Positions 22,672-31,796 are shown, numbered from the stretch's first letter. The stretch: 49,461 nucleotides of DNA from Fibrobacter sp. (GCA_024689485.1 JAILDK010000091.1:1-49461); one strand, 5' to 3'. The notes: generated by a model not told the origin, from the sequence alone. Numbers and translations: made by a program.

Positions 22672-22968
22672 TTACTTCTTAGCAGCCTTAGCCTTCTTAG
22701 CGGTAGCCTTGAGTTCGGCACCGACCTTGAAGGAAACGACCTTCGTAGCCTTGATCTTGATCTTTTCGCCGGTGAGCGGATTGCGGCCCTGACGAGCTGC
22801 ACGATCCTTCACGCTGAAGGTGCCGAAGCCGATCAACTGGACCGGGCCACCCTTCTTGATGCCTTCGGAAATGCCGTCGAGAACAGCGTTCACTGCAGCG
22901 GTAGCAGCAACCTTCGTTTCGATGTTAGCAGCCTTCTGGACGTATTCAACGAGATCTTGCTTATTCAT
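22672..22968 (-). CDS. hup: HU family DNA-binding protein
   Basis: A 98-aa nucleoid protein. The N-terminal helices (MNKQDLVEYVQKAANIETK) and the DNA-binding arm GRNPLTGEKIKIKATKVVSFKVG identify HU, with FGTFSVKDRAARQGRNP as the family signature. The Lys/Ala-rich tail (TAKKAKAAKK) is slightly longer than in E. coli HU. AAGGAG precedes the ATG and a good TATAAT promoter lies about 45 nt upstream, fitting strong expression. Confidence 0.95.
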   Translation of the reverse strand: MNKQDLVEYVQKAANIETKVAATAAVNAVLDGISEGIKKGGPVQLIGFGTFSVKDRAARQGRNPLTGEKIKIKATKVVSFKVGAELKATAKKAKAAKK

Positions 22969-23011
22969 GGATTTTTTTCTCCTTAAGTGAATTTTTGAAT
23001 TCGATACTTTT

Positions 23012-23039
23012 ATTATACCTTTTTTTTAGCGTAAAACAA
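23012..23039 (-). promoter_or_regulatory. Promoter of the HU gene
   Basis: Minus strand: TTGTTT (23034-23039), a 16-nt spacer with an A-run, and TATAAT (23012-23017). The leader of about 37 nt contains AAGGAG. This is the best sigma-70-like promoter in the window and contrasts with the leaderless set. Confidence 0.7.
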
Positions 23040-23076
23040 GAGTTTTTAATAAAATAATTTTCCGTGAGCCCTTATT

Positions 23077-24294
23077 TTATGGGGCTTCCCGCTCTTCGGT
23101 GTGAACTTTTTCCTGGCGGCGATTGGGGAAAAGACGGTGTTCCACATACTGCTGGAAGATCGCAATGACGATGCAGGTGAACGGGATAGCGCACACAAGA
23201 CCGATAAAACCTAAGAGTTTGCCCCACACAGAGATAGAGAGAAGAATAAGCACTGGCGGAAGGTTCATTTCCGTACCCACAATCCTTGGAATAATGAGCA
23301 TGTCTTCCACGATCTGGATAATCAAATAGATTGCCGCAATCACCAAGAGCACCTGCCAATACGGCATTCCCGTGTCGAGGGAATAAATGATTCCGAGGAA
23401 CGCGGCAATCGGCATACTCGCCGCTTGCAGGTACGGAACCATGTTCAAAATGCCGATGAACATGCCAAACGCGATCCCCATCGGAAAGCCGATTACGCCA
23501 AACGAAATCGCGTACAGGCCGCCCACGATAAAGGCGACAAGGCTTTGGCTGCGGAAATAAGCCTTCATCAAAAGGTTCGTCTTGCGAAGAATATCCGGGC
23601 GATCTTCGGATTCCAGCGGAATCAAGATGCGCACCTTACGGGTAATTTTCGGCATGTCGAGCATCAGGAAGGTCGTGTACATCGCAATAAAAACGATGCT
23701 CACCAAGGTCAGCACGACAGTCGCCGTTCCCGAAAGCACACCAAGTGCACCCGGCAAAAGTTTAGCGATCATCGACTGCAAAGTTTCCCAGAAGTCAATG
23801 CTCTGCAAAGTATTCACCAGTTCCGTGCCCACGGTCAGGTTTTGCAATTCCGCACGCCAGTCCGAAGGGACAATCGAAAGAACCGGCTGTAACCAGGCGC
23901 TGTCCGACATGAACTTTTTCACAAGCGTCACAAAGCGGCTGCATTCCGCCGTCACCTGCGGAATAAAAATCAGGCAGAAAGCGGTAATCGCAAGACTCAT
24001 CAAAATCAAGGTCGCAAGAGTCGCCACGATTCTCGCCGCCCTTTTGGGCACCGAAGCAAAACGCGGCTTGCGAAGGAACAGGCGTGCCCAGAATTCAATC
24101 TTATCGACCACCGGGTTCACCACATAGGCGATTAAAAACGCACCGACAAACGGAGCGAGAACGCCTCTTAAATAATAGACGAGGGCAATCGCGCACAGGG
24201 CGATAATTAAAATCGTGATGTACTTGAGTTTAAGCTTGGTGCTTGCCGAGACGGTCGTCGCGATCGTCTTTTCGAGTTGCGGTTCTTTTTCCAT
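23077..24294 (-). CDS. AI-2E family (PerM-like) membrane protein
   Basis: A 405-aa polytopic membrane protein of the AI-2E transporter family. Helices near 25-60 (YITILIIALCAIALVYYLRGVLAPFVGAFLIAYVVNPVVD) and a C-terminal helix bundle (about 215-370) include GGLYAISFGVIGFPMGIAFGMFIGILNMVPYLQ, the family's conserved block. Members export diverse solutes or act as Na+/H+ antiporters, so the name does not establish autoinducer transport. The apparent start at 24294 overlaps the preceding gene by 65 nt; no better internal ATG is seen before the first helix. A weak hairpin overlaps its stop codon. Confidence 0.82.
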   Translation of the reverse strand: MEKEPQLEKTIATTVSASTKLKLKYITILIIALCAIALVYYLRGVLAPFVGAFLIAYVVNPVVDKIEFWARLFLRKPRFASVPKRAARIVATLATLILMSLAITAFCLIFIPQVTAECSRFVTLVKKFMSDSAWLQPVLSIVPSDWRAELQNLTVGTELVNTLQSIDFWETLQSMIAKLLPGALGVLSGTATVVLTLVSIVFIAMYTTFLMLDMPKITRKVRILIPLESEDRPDILRKTNLLMKAYFRSQSLVAFIVGGLYAISFGVIGFPMGIAFGMFIGILNMVPYLQAASMPIAAFLGIIYSLDTGMPYWQVLLVIAAIYLIIQIVEDMLIIPRIVGTEMNLPPVLILLSISVWGKLLGFIGLVCAIPFTCIVIAIFQQYVEHRLFPNRRQEKVHTEEREAP

Positions 24295-25009
24295 GAACTT
24301 TTATCGTCCCCCAGATATAAATTCCTGTTACGATAATCAATATACATAGGCTCAATTGGAGAATTCGTTCGTTCGAACCAAAAAACTCCAATTTTTCAAT
24401 TTCAATTTCGGTCGGAAGCCCCAGAAGAGCGCCCTTCCCCGTTTCTACAGCGATTTGAACGACATGGTTCAAATACAAAAGCGAGTCCGGTTCCACGCCG
24501 CGGATGTCGAACCAGAGCTTGTTCGTGCGCGCCTTGGAAAGCGGTTCCCGATGTTCCGTGTAATGACGCGTCGCCGGAATGTCGAGGCGCACCGGGCGCA
24601 AACTGAGAACGTCACCCGCTTTGGACGCGACCGGGTCCGCCGTGTACAGCACAAGCGCGATGTCGGCATTCGAGCGGAACGTGATTGCAACCGAGTCCAT
24701 GTGGGAAAAGTCCCGGCCCTCGAGCGAAAGCGCTTCCAAGCCTTGAGTAAGCGGGAATTCGATGCCTGCATGCGGATGGTACAGTCCCGAATTCAAAGTC
24801 GCCTTCATCGCGATGGCGCTGTCGCTTTCAAAAAATTCTGCGGTAGAGAATCCCCCTTCGCGGAAATCGGTATAGATCCGCGGATTTCCCAAGGCTTTGT
24901 TCTGCGGCCAAAGGACGAGCGATTCCGTGTGAAAGCGGAAGAAGAACGTTGCGATGGCAAAGAGGCAAAGAACGTACGAAAGGGTGAAGCGCAAAGAAAG
25001 GCTTTTCAT
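24230..25009 (-). CDS. Bitopic membrane protein with jelly-roll-like domain (1)
   Basis: A 259-aa protein with an N-terminal helix (MKSLSLRFTLSYVLCLFAIATFFF), an extracytoplasmic beta-rich domain (about 45-220), and a C-terminal helix (LSLCILIIVTGIYIWGTI) with a basic tail. The beta domain (FREGGFSTAEFFESDSAI, LSLEGRDFSHMDSVAITFRS) resembles galactose-binding folds in which FSHMDSV/SVAI strands recur. Start 25009 overlaps the upstream gene's stop as ATGA. It appears related to the adjacent 239-aa protein. Function unknown. Confidence 0.65.
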   Translation of the reverse strand: MKSLSLRFTLSYVLCLFAIATFFFRFHTESLVLWPQNKALGNPRIYTDFREGGFSTAEFFESDSAIAMKATLNSGLYHPHAGIEFPLTQGLEALSLEGRDFSHMDSVAITFRSNADIALVLYTADPVASKAGDVLSLRPVRLDIPATRHYTEHREPLSKARTNKLWFDIRGVEPDSLLYLNHVVQIAVETGKGALLGLPTEIEIEKLEFFGSNERILQLSLCILIIVTGIYIWGTIKVHGKRTATRKDDRDDRLGKHQA

Positions 25010-25725
25010 TTTTTCTTCTTCAAAAATCCGAAAATGACGATGATGATAAGCAGGCACGCGCCGAGGAAAATGGCGAGTTCAAGCGAACCTGTTCCCTTGA
25101 CCGCAATCTGCGAAATGCGAATGTGCAAAGGTTCGCCGCGTTTCACGTTCCAGCCCGGCGTAATTTCAAAACGGGCCGCGTGTTCCTTATGACGTTGCGA
25201 AAGATCCTTGGCGGCGCCGGTCTGCTTAAACCAGAATTCCGGAACGTAAAAATCTTCGAAGGGGAGCGTGATCGTATTTTCACCCTTCTCTAATGGAATT
25301 TCTTTCAGCATCTGACGGAAGGTGTGCAAGGAATCTTCATTCGTCACGTCGGGGTCAAACGTCCACACCTTCGCAATGATTTCCGTTTTCTGTTCCGCAA
25401 AAATTTTGAAGACGACGGAATCGACAAGGCTCCAGTTCTCATAACGGTTCTTGACCGTATCTTCCCCGCTAAAGGTCCAGATCAGTCCACACCATGCGCC
25501 TTTGGAAGTGTCCATGCCAAGCGTGCAACGAAAATCCAAAACGGAATCCGAAACTTCCATTTTGGAAACGGAAGATCCCCCGTCCGAGAGGTCGTCGTAC
25601 ACCATCAAAGTTTCATGAGCCCGCAGTGGGAATACGGCGATTGAAAATTCACGCTTCGGAATAAAAACAAAAGCGATGAACAAGCAGATAATCGCGATAC
25701 ATAAGATTGCGACGCGTTTTGCCAT
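25006..25725 (-). CDS. Bitopic membrane protein with jelly-roll-like domain (2)
   Basis: A 239-aa protein of the same plan as its downstream neighbour: N-terminal helix (VAILCIAIICLFIAFVFI), beta-rich domain (MVYDDLSDGGSSVSKMEVSDS, WSLVDSVVFKIFAEQKTEIIAKV) and C-terminal helix (ELAIFLGACLLIIIVIFGFL) before KKKK. The domain pattern is like carbohydrate-binding jelly rolls. An AGGAG site lies 7 nt before ATG, and it follows the zinc-ribbon gene by 8 bp. The two proteins may form a heteromeric envelope complex. No known family could be named. Confidence 0.65.
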   Translation of the reverse strand: MAKRVAILCIAIICLFIAFVFIPKREFSIAVFPLRAHETLMVYDDLSDGGSSVSKMEVSDSVLDFRCTLGMDTSKGAWCGLIWTFSGEDTVKNRYENWSLVDSVVFKIFAEQKTEIIAKVWTFDPDVTNEDSLHTFRQMLKEIPLEKGENTITLPFEDFYVPEFWFKQTGAAKDLSQRHKEHAARFEITPGWNVKRGEPLHIRISQIAVKGTGSLELAIFLGACLLIIIVIFGFLKKKK

Positions 25726-25733
25726 CGTATCTC

Positions 25734-26255
25734 CTAGTGTTTTTCGAGGATATCTTTGAACTTCAAATTATACTGCATGAGTTCGAACGCATCTTCTTCC
25801 GGATCGCCCGAGCCCAAAATTTTGTCCACAATCTTCCCCAGAAACACGATGAAGCCGAAATGTTCCTTCTTTTTTGTTGAAAGGAGCATTCCATCCGATG
25901 GAGTTCCGACCATGCGACGGAGCAAAACATCCATCGTCGAAGCCGGCAGCTGGAACATGCCGCAACACGTAGCGACCTTACCCGGGATTCCGTAATCCGG
26001 AAGTTTACCGTCCACGAGCTTTTCCCCGTGATCGATGCAACAGGTATTTTCGTCCGGTTCTACCCAATCCGCTTTGCGCGCTTCCAAAGCCTGCAGCCAA
26101 AGAACGCGGGTTTTGTCGAAAATTTCCCGGCGGAACGCCATCGTCTTATCGCTCGGGAAAAAAGTCCCCAGGCAATGCGGACAAATGCGCAAGTCCAAGT
26201 GGGAAAGCTCGACTTTTTTTGTTTCGGATTTGCAGAAGGGGCATGTAGAGTTCAT
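25734..26255 (-). CDS. Zinc-ribbon protein (zf-TFIIB-like)
   Basis: A 173-aa cytosolic protein with an N-terminal zinc ribbon, CPFC at residues 5-8 and CPHC about 20 residues later (LRICPHCLGTFF), the layout of zf-TFIIB domains. More cysteines and His follow (CCIDHG, TCCGMFQ), perhaps a second metal site. The C-terminal ~60 residues are helical. ATG 26255 is chosen because CPFC domains normally begin right at the N-terminus; the frame to 26291 would overlap the divergent gene. It heads the operon with the two bitopic proteins and probably the AI-2E permease. Confidence 0.65.
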   Translation of the reverse strand: MNSTCPFCKSETKKVELSHLDLRICPHCLGTFFPSDKTMAFRREIFDKTRVLWLQALEARKADWVEPDENTCCIDHGEKLVDGKLPDYGIPGKVATCCGMFQLPASTMDVLLRRMVGTPSDGMLLSTKKKEHFGFIVFLGKIVDKILGSGDPEEDAFELMQYNLKFKDILEKH

Positions 26256-26271
26256 CGTCTTCAGAAAATAG

Positions 26272-26277
26272 TAAATT
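26272..26277 (+). promoter_or_regulatory. -10-like box, leaderless geometry (CnoX-like gene)
   Basis: TAAATT, 7 nt (TTAAGGT), then ATG 26285. The divergent gene starts at 26255, leaving 29 bp in which a minus-strand TATTTT (26265-26270) also lies, so the two promoters overlap. Confidence 0.4.
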
Positions 26278-26284
26278 TTAAGGT

Positions 26285-27109
26285 ATGGCAAAAATTATCC
26301 AAGTTACAGTCGAAAATTTCCAGACCGAGCTGATGCAAGAGGCAGAAAATCGCCCGGTCGTTCTGACCTTTGCCTCTTCCCAGATGCCGGATTGCGCCTC
26401 TTATAACGCAATTCTCGAAAAACTCTCTTCCGAACTCGACTTTACGCTCGGCGAAGTCAATTTGGACATTCCGGACAACATGGCTTTTGTCCAGACTTTC
26501 CGTCTGCAGTCGCTCCCGTTTGTCGTGGTGCTGCACAAGGGTCAAATGGAAGACGCCATTCCGGGAAAACTCTCGGAAGACGAACTGAAAAAGCGCCTTT
26601 CCAAGTTCTTCATGTCGGACGAAGACCGCGCCAAGCAAGAAGTCGAAGACGCGATCGCCGAAGGCAACTTCGCCGCCGCTAAACCGATCCTTGAAGAACT
26701 CATCGCCAAGACTCCGAACGAAGACCATTTTAAAGTTCTTCTCGCCAAATGCGAACTTGGCCTCGGCGATTCCGAAAAGTCCAAGGAAATTTTGAAGCAG
26801 ATTTCGGAAAACAGCGCCGAATACGCAAACGCCAAATCGCTTCTCGATTTGATGGACCTGCTTGTGGAAGCAGCCAAAACGGATGCTGTCGAAGGGGACG
26901 CCAAGGCTTTCCGCGACGCTTGCAAGGACGCCGAACGCAAGGATTACCGTTCCGCCCTCGAAGGATTCTTTAACCTGGCGCTTTCAAATCCGGACTTTAA
27001 GGACGGTGCAGCGAAAAAGTCCATGCTGATTCTTTTCGGCGTGCTCGGTCCCAAGGACCCGCTGACGTGGGAATACCGCTCCAAGCTGAATACGTTCCTC
27101 TTTATCTAA
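26285..27109 (+). CDS. Thioredoxin-fold/TPR protein, CnoX (YbbN)-like
   Basis: A 274-aa protein with an N-terminal thioredoxin fold (about 1-110) and C-terminal TPR-like helices (about 115-270), the architecture of the chaperedoxin CnoX/YbbN. The redox motif is degenerate: SSQMPDC keeps only one cysteine (Cys37) where thioredoxin has CGPC, similar to E. coli YbbN with SQHC. The conserved cis-Pro segment (SLPFVVVLHKG) is present. CnoX-type proteins protect substrates from oxidation and hand them to GroEL. It opens a long co-directional gene cluster. Confidence 0.78.
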   Translation: MAKIIQVTVENFQTELMQEAENRPVVLTFASSQMPDCASYNAILEKLSSELDFTLGEVNLDIPDNMAFVQTFRLQSLPFVVVLHKGQMEDAIPGKLSEDELKKRLSKFFMSDEDRAKQEVEDAIAEGNFAAAKPILEELIAKTPNEDHFKVLLAKCELGLGDSEKSKEILKQISENSAEYANAKSLLDLMDLLVEAAKTDAVEGDAKAFRDACKDAERKDYRSALEGFFNLALSNPDFKDGAAKKSMLILFGVLGPKDPLTWEYRSKLNTFLFI

Positions 27110-27122
27110 TCCGCGGAAAATC

Positions 27123-28577
27123 ATGAAACTGAAACTGCTTTCGACCCTTCTGTTGGCTTCGGCGACGCTCTTTGCCGCCGAATTCCCGATTCACAAGGAA
27201 GTTCTCGACAACGGGATGACCGTGCTTCTGTATCCGAACAAGCAGGCGCCTACCGTCAGTTGCAGACTTTTCTACGTGACCGGTTCCATTAACGAAGTTC
27301 CGGGAAGTTCAGGCCTTGCCCACATTCTGGAGCATGAACTTTTCAAGGGAACAAAGAAGGTCGGCGTCACCGACTTTGCCAAAGACTCTGTGTTGATGGT
27401 AAAGGAAGATTCCGTGATGGCGCTTTACCACCAGTCGGCCTTGGCCGGCGATTCCGCAACGGCGAAAAAGTACCGTGCCGAATACGACTCCCTGGTGAAT
27501 GTCGAAAGACAGTACATGATCAAAGAAGAAATCTGGTCCGCTTACCAGCAGGCGGGCGGCACCGGACTCAACGCCTTTACGACGGATCTTGCGACCGCAT
27601 ACTTTGTAACGCTTCCGAAGAACCGCGTTGAACTCTTCCTGTATCTCGAATCCGACAGAATGCAGAACGCGATTCTGCGTGAATTCTACTCGGAACGCGA
27701 CGTGGTGCGCGAAGAACGCCGCATGCGTTACGACGACCGTCCCACGGGCCGCTACTTCGAAACGTTGAACGGCATCATCTACGAGGCATTCCCCTACCGC
27801 ATCCCGACCATCGGTTGGCCGTCGGACATTATGAACCTGACCCGTGAACAGGCGGCGGAACATTACCGCAAGTATTACAAGCCTCGCAATTCGATTCTCG
27901 TTCTCGCCGGCGATTTGGAAATTGAGCCGACGATGCAGCTCGTGAAAAAATACTTCGCCGAAATTCCGGCGGGGGAAGCTTTTGCGCCTCTCATCGTCCG
28001 CGATCCGGAACAGGTCGGTGAAAAGCGTTTAACCGTTTACCGCCCCGATGCACCGAACCGTGTGGACATCATTTTTAAGACGCCTGCTGCAGGGGACGAA
28101 TCGCTCTACGCTTTGGATATTGCCGAAGGCGTTCTGAATGGACGCTCCGGGCGGCTGTACAAGAGGCTCGTGGAAGAAAAGAAGCTCGCCGTTTCGGTCC
28201 GCGCCGGAAATTCCATCAACAAGTACATGTCGGAATTTGGCATCAGCATTTCGCTTCGCCCAGATGCAAATCCGGATTCTGCAGAAGCCGTGGTTTGGGA
28301 AGAACTCGAAAAGCTCAAAAACGAACCGGTTTCCGAACGTGAATTGCAAAAAGTCAAGAACCGCGCCATGATGAGTCTTGTCGAAAGTTTCCTCGACATG
28401 GAAAACGTCGCCACGCAGCTCGCCTTCTATGAAATGTTCGGCGACTACCGCTTGCTGCTCGACTGGCCGAAAAAACTCGAAACCGTAACCCCTGCCGCCG
28501 TGCAAGAAGCGGCCAAGAAGACGTTTAAGCGCAAAGGCGTTACCGTCGGTCGCTTGCTCAAAGGGGAGGAACGCTAA
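27123..28577 (+). CDS. Secreted M16 zinc metallopeptidase
   Basis: A 484-aa periplasmic M16 (pitrilysin/PqqL-like) peptidase. Signal peptide MKLKLLSTLLLASATLFA is followed by the inverted zinc motif HILEH in GLAHILEHELFKGT. The distal glutamate region REFYSERDVVREERRMRYD follows. Its 484-aa size matches the two-domain catalytic half. The next gene, starting right after the stop, encodes the partner lacking the zinc motif, so a heterodimer like other bacterial M16A/B pairs is likely. Possible role: degradation of peptides from secreted proteins. Confidence 0.9.
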   Translation: MKLKLLSTLLLASATLFAAEFPIHKEVLDNGMTVLLYPNKQAPTVSCRLFYVTGSINEVPGSSGLAHILEHELFKGTKKVGVTDFAKDSVLMVKEDSVMALYHQSALAGDSATAKKYRAEYDSLVNVERQYMIKEEIWSAYQQAGGTGLNAFTTDLATAYFVTLPKNRVELFLYLESDRMQNAILREFYSERDVVREERRMRYDDRPTGRYFETLNGIIYEAFPYRIPTIGWPSDIMNLTREQAAEHYRKYYKPRNSILVLAGDLEIEPTMQLVKKYFAEIPAGEAFAPLIVRDPEQVGEKRLTVYRPDAPNRVDIIFKTPAAGDESLYALDIAEGVLNGRSGRLYKRLVEEKKLAVSVRAGNSINKYMSEFGISISLRPDANPDSAEAVVWEELEKLKNEPVSERELQKVKNRAMMSLVESFLDMENVATQLAFYEMFGDYRLLLDWPKKLETVTPAAVQEAAKKTFKRKGVTVGRLLKGEER

Positions 28578-30122
28578 ATGAAGACTCGTCATTCCATTTT
28601 TGCATTGGCCGCCACCGCTTCTCTCATCGCCTGTGCTAGTACCGCGGAACAAAAAGTCGAAACCGCACCCAACGCACAGCCGACCGCGCAGGTTGAAAAT
28701 TCAGCTCCAGCTGAAAACGCCTCTGCCACAGCAAACGTTTCCGCTCCGAGCGCAAAAAAAGATTCCTTCCCGGCCACGTATAAAGACATCGTCTTCCCGG
28801 AATTCAAGTACGTCGCCCCGAATGCGGCTGACGCCCGCGTCAAGCTGTCCGACAACATCACGGGCTACGTGATCGAAGACAAAACGCTTCCGCTCGTTCA
28901 CTTCAACATCTTCTTTGAAGAGCCTCGTGTGAACGACAAGATTGAAAACGAAGCTGCCTTCGAATTGCTTTCTGCAATGTTCCGCCGCGGCGGTTCCACA
29001 AAGCTTTCTCCGCAGGCTTTGGACGATTCTCTCGAATTCATCGCCGCCTCTCTTGCGGGTTCCGTCGGAACGTACACAAGCGCCATCAGCGTCGAATGCA
29101 TGACGAAGGATTTTCCGCAAATGCTTGCACTTGCCAAGGAAGTTTTCCTTTCCCCGGCCTTTGACGCCAAGGCTCTGGAAATTCAAAAGGCCAATGCGGC
29201 GAACGCTTACGAACATCGCTTCGACAATCCGGCCGCCGTGCTGAACGCGTTAGAAGATTATGCGAACTACGGACCGAATCCGCGCCTGTGGAATGCAACT
29301 GCCGAAGAATTCCGCAAAGTCAAACGCGAAGACTTGGTGAAGCTCGCCAAGGGCCGTTTCCAAAGTGGAAATATCATCTTTGCGATTTCCGGAGACTTTA
29401 GCAAAGACTCCATGGTGACGGAACTCCAAAAGTATTTCGAAACCTGGCCGTCGAACGTCAAGAACACAACCGTCGTGCCGCCGCTGACCCACAAGAACAA
29501 GCCCGGCATTTACCTTGTAGATAAAGACATCACGCAGGCGAACATTTCCATTTTGGCGCCATTCGTCAAGCGTCCGCATGCAGACTATTACCCGACCGCA
29601 GTCGCAAGCTTTATCCTCGGAGGCGGAAGCTTCTCTTCCCGTCTCATGACGCGCGTCCGTTCGGATAACGGCCTCGCTTACAGCATCCACAGCCACGCCG
29701 GAAACGATTACCGCGACCAAGCCTTTGTCAGCATCCACTTGCAAACAAAGGTCGAAAGCGCAGCGCTCGCTTTGAAACTGATCCAGGAAGAAATCGACAA
29801 GCTCGCCAAGGAAGGCCCGACCGACGAAGAACTCGCCCATGCGAAAAAGACTTTGATCGAAAGCCTCCCGAGCCTCTTCGATTCGCCGGAAAGTTCCACG
29901 ATTCTCTTCGCCCGCGATCAGATGCTCGGCAAAAAAGATTCGCATTACATCGATTACGTAAACGAAATCAACGCGGTCACCAAGGAACAAGTGAAGGCGA
30001 TGATCGCCAAGTATTTTGACGCAAGCAAGATGACAACGAGCATCGTCGGTCCCAAGGACAAACTAAAAGACGTTGGAAACTTCACGCTCGTTCCGATCGA
30101 CAGCCTTGACTTCCGCAAGTGA
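28578..30122 (+). CDS. M16 peptidase-like lipoprotein partner (non-catalytic)
   Basis: A 514-aa lipoprotein (lipobox LIAC at about residue 20, then an Ala/Pro/Glu-rich linker to about 60). The M16 fold is clear in AAFELLSAMFRRGGSTKL, where HxxEH should be but is absent. The C-terminal R/Y pair region LMTRVRSDNGLAYSIHS is the conserved substrate-binding motif kept in the partner subunit. It begins immediately after the catalytic M16 gene, so the two form an active/inactive pair. Its stop overlaps the GTG of the next gene. Confidence 0.87.
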   Translation: MKTRHSIFALAATASLIACASTAEQKVETAPNAQPTAQVENSAPAENASATANVSAPSAKKDSFPATYKDIVFPEFKYVAPNAADARVKLSDNITGYVIEDKTLPLVHFNIFFEEPRVNDKIENEAAFELLSAMFRRGGSTKLSPQALDDSLEFIAASLAGSVGTYTSAISVECMTKDFPQMLALAKEVFLSPAFDAKALEIQKANAANAYEHRFDNPAAVLNALEDYANYGPNPRLWNATAEEFRKVKREDLVKLAKGRFQSGNIIFAISGDFSKDSMVTELQKYFETWPSNVKNTTVVPPLTHKNKPGIYLVDKDITQANISILAPFVKRPHADYYPTAVASFILGGGSFSSRLMTRVRSDNGLAYSIHSHAGNDYRDQAFVSIHLQTKVESAALALKLIQEEIDKLAKEGPTDEELAHAKKTLIESLPSLFDSPESSTILFARDQMLGKKDSHYIDYVNEINAVTKEQVKAMIAKYFDASKMTTSIVGPKDKLKDVGNFTLVPIDSLDFRK

Positions 30123-31090
30123 GAATCCTTTTGAAACGTTATACGCTCCTACTTGCCCTTCTCTTTTGCACGGTCGCCTTCGCGGATCCGACCAAGGACG
30201 AGCTGCGCCATAACGCTTGCGCCGCTGCCAAAAAATGTCTGGACGTAATTCTCCCGGGATGTTCCGAACCAGAGCTTTCGCCGGTAGAAGACGTGGAATA
30301 TGATGGTGAATTCTGCTCGGTTTTTCACGATTTAAAAAATCGCGGAATCGACATGAGAAGCCCCGTGACCAAAGAAATGTTCGGGCATTTGGGAAGCCGT
30401 TACCGCGTGATCTACGAAAACACGGGAACGCTCCCGGTCTCAGGTCCGATGATGAGCTATCTCTTTGACCACTTCCCGTTCACGACGGTTTTGGTGAACG
30501 TGTTCCAGGAGACGAATTACACGATCCATTACAACTCTCCGGATCACCGTCTTTTTAGCGGAGACAACGGCGGAAATCTCTTTGGCGATTTCTACTGGGC
30601 ATTGCAAGATAGCGCAGGCGTTGGCAAAGGCTTTCACGATGTCTTCTACGGCAGTGGACGTTGCAAGATTCTCCGCTGGAGTCTGCACGGGATCGCCATC
30701 GCCATTCTCGACATGCATCCGGAAGGCGACAAGACGCACTACAAGTTCCGCGCGATCGTCTTCCCCGCAAACGCCGTCCTCAATTCCATTATGAAGATGG
30801 GCGTCTTCCGCGATGTGGTGAATTCTAAAATTGGCGAAATCATCCACAACATTTCCGAAAGTTCGGAAAGCTACGTGGCAGGCAATCACATGCCGGTCGA
30901 CACGTCCACCGTCATCCGAAAGAAGTACGCCAAGGAACTGGAAGAATTCAAGGAAGTCGCCGCCGGCAAGCGCAACTGGACTCTCGGCGACGCAGTTGAA
31001 CAGGAACGCGCCGAAGCGCGCAAACGCCAACCGGTTTTCGTCACGGAAACCCCGATGATCTTTAAACAAACCAAGCCCGCAGGAAAATAA
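30119..31090 (+). CDS. Secreted protein of unknown function
   Basis: A 323-aa protein with a signal peptide (LLLALLFCTVAFA). The mature part has a cysteine-bearing N-terminal stretch (NACAAAKKCLDVILPGC, EFCSVF), and then a beta-rich core with YTIHYNSPDHRLFSGDNGGNL and a GRCKILRWSLHGIAIAILDM segment that may be a lipocalin- or START-like cavity. The tail is charged and helical. GTG 30119 overlaps the preceding TGA; a TTG at 30131 is an alternative start. No family recognised. Confidence 0.65.
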   Translation: MRILLKRYTLLLALLFCTVAFADPTKDELRHNACAAAKKCLDVILPGCSEPELSPVEDVEYDGEFCSVFHDLKNRGIDMRSPVTKEMFGHLGSRYRVIYENTGTLPVSGPMMSYLFDHFPFTTVLVNVFQETNYTIHYNSPDHRLFSGDNGGNLFGDFYWALQDSAGVGKGFHDVFYGSGRCKILRWSLHGIAIAILDMHPEGDKTHYKFRAIVFPANAVLNSIMKMGVFRDVVNSKIGEIIHNISESSESYVAGNHMPVDTSTVIRKKYAKELEEFKEVAAGKRNWTLGDAVEQERAEARKRQPVFVTETPMIFKQTKPAGK

Positions 31091-31096
31091 AAGTCT

Positions 31097-31780
31097 ATGG
31101 AAAATTACGTCTACTCTTCCCCGGAAATGCAGGAAAAAATCGAAGCCTATCTTCCGCGCATTACCGAACACCGCCGTGACCTTTTGGTCAAGGTTGTACA
31201 GAACCGCACCCGTCACTTCTGCATGGTGCTCGAAGATCTTTTTGACCCGCATAACATTTCGGCTGTGATCCGTACCGCCGAAGTCTTTGGTTTGGAAGAC
31301 GTCCATGTGATCGAAGAAGTGAATCCGTACAAAGTAAACAAGTCCATTTTGAAAGGTTCCATCAAATGGATGAACATTTACTTGCACAAAAAGCGCATGG
31401 CCTGCATGGAACATCTGCGCAAAAAAGGCTACCGCATCGCCGTCGCCAGCACAAATACGAACAATTCCGTTCTGGACCTGGATCTTTCCCAGCCAACCGC
31501 TTTTTACCTCGGCAGTGAATTTACCGGAAACCACCCGGACACTCTCGCCGCCGCGGACTGTGAATTCAAACTTCCGCAGTACGGCATCACGGAATCCATG
31601 AACGTTTCCGTGGCCGGGGGCGTACTCATGTGCTATCTTGACCACTTTATGCAACAAAAAGGGCGTCAAAACTTCACCCTTCCGCCCAAAGAACGCGACG
31701 AACTGCTCCTCGAATGGCTGGAAAGGCATATAAACGACGAAACCGCATCGAGTTCGATCACGCGCATCGGTGATGAATAA
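31097..31780 (+). CDS. trmH: TrmH/SpoU-family RNA 2'-O-methyltransferase
   Basis: A 227-aa SPOUT methyltransferase. Motif 1, DPHNISAVIRTAEVFGLEDV, and the AdoMet-binding knot region, FYLGSEFTGNHPDTLAAADC followed by QYGITESMNVSVAGGVLMCY, define the SpoU class. The conserved Arg, Glu and Asn of the active site are present. Length and lack of an N-terminal extension are like TrmH (tRNA Gm18), but other 23S or tRNA targets are possible. It starts 6 bp after the previous gene. Confidence 0.88.
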   Translation: MENYVYSSPEMQEKIEAYLPRITEHRRDLLVKVVQNRTRHFCMVLEDLFDPHNISAVIRTAEVFGLEDVHVIEEVNPYKVNKSILKGSIKWMNIYLHKKRMACMEHLRKKGYRIAVASTNTNNSVLDLDLSQPTAFYLGSEFTGNHPDTLAAADCEFKLPQYGITESMNVSVAGGVLMCYLDHFMQQKGRQNFTLPPKERDELLLEWLERHINDETASSSITRIGDE

Positions 31781-31796
31781 CTAAATTAATTTCGAG

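Noticed and set aside
23077-24294. Autoinducer-2 export (quorum sensing)
   Set aside because: The family name is historical; members transport varied solutes, and no luxS or lsr gene is present here.
26285-27109. Active thioredoxin
   Set aside because: The CxxC motif is reduced to a single cysteine (MPDC), and TPR helices follow, pointing to a chaperone-type CnoX role instead.
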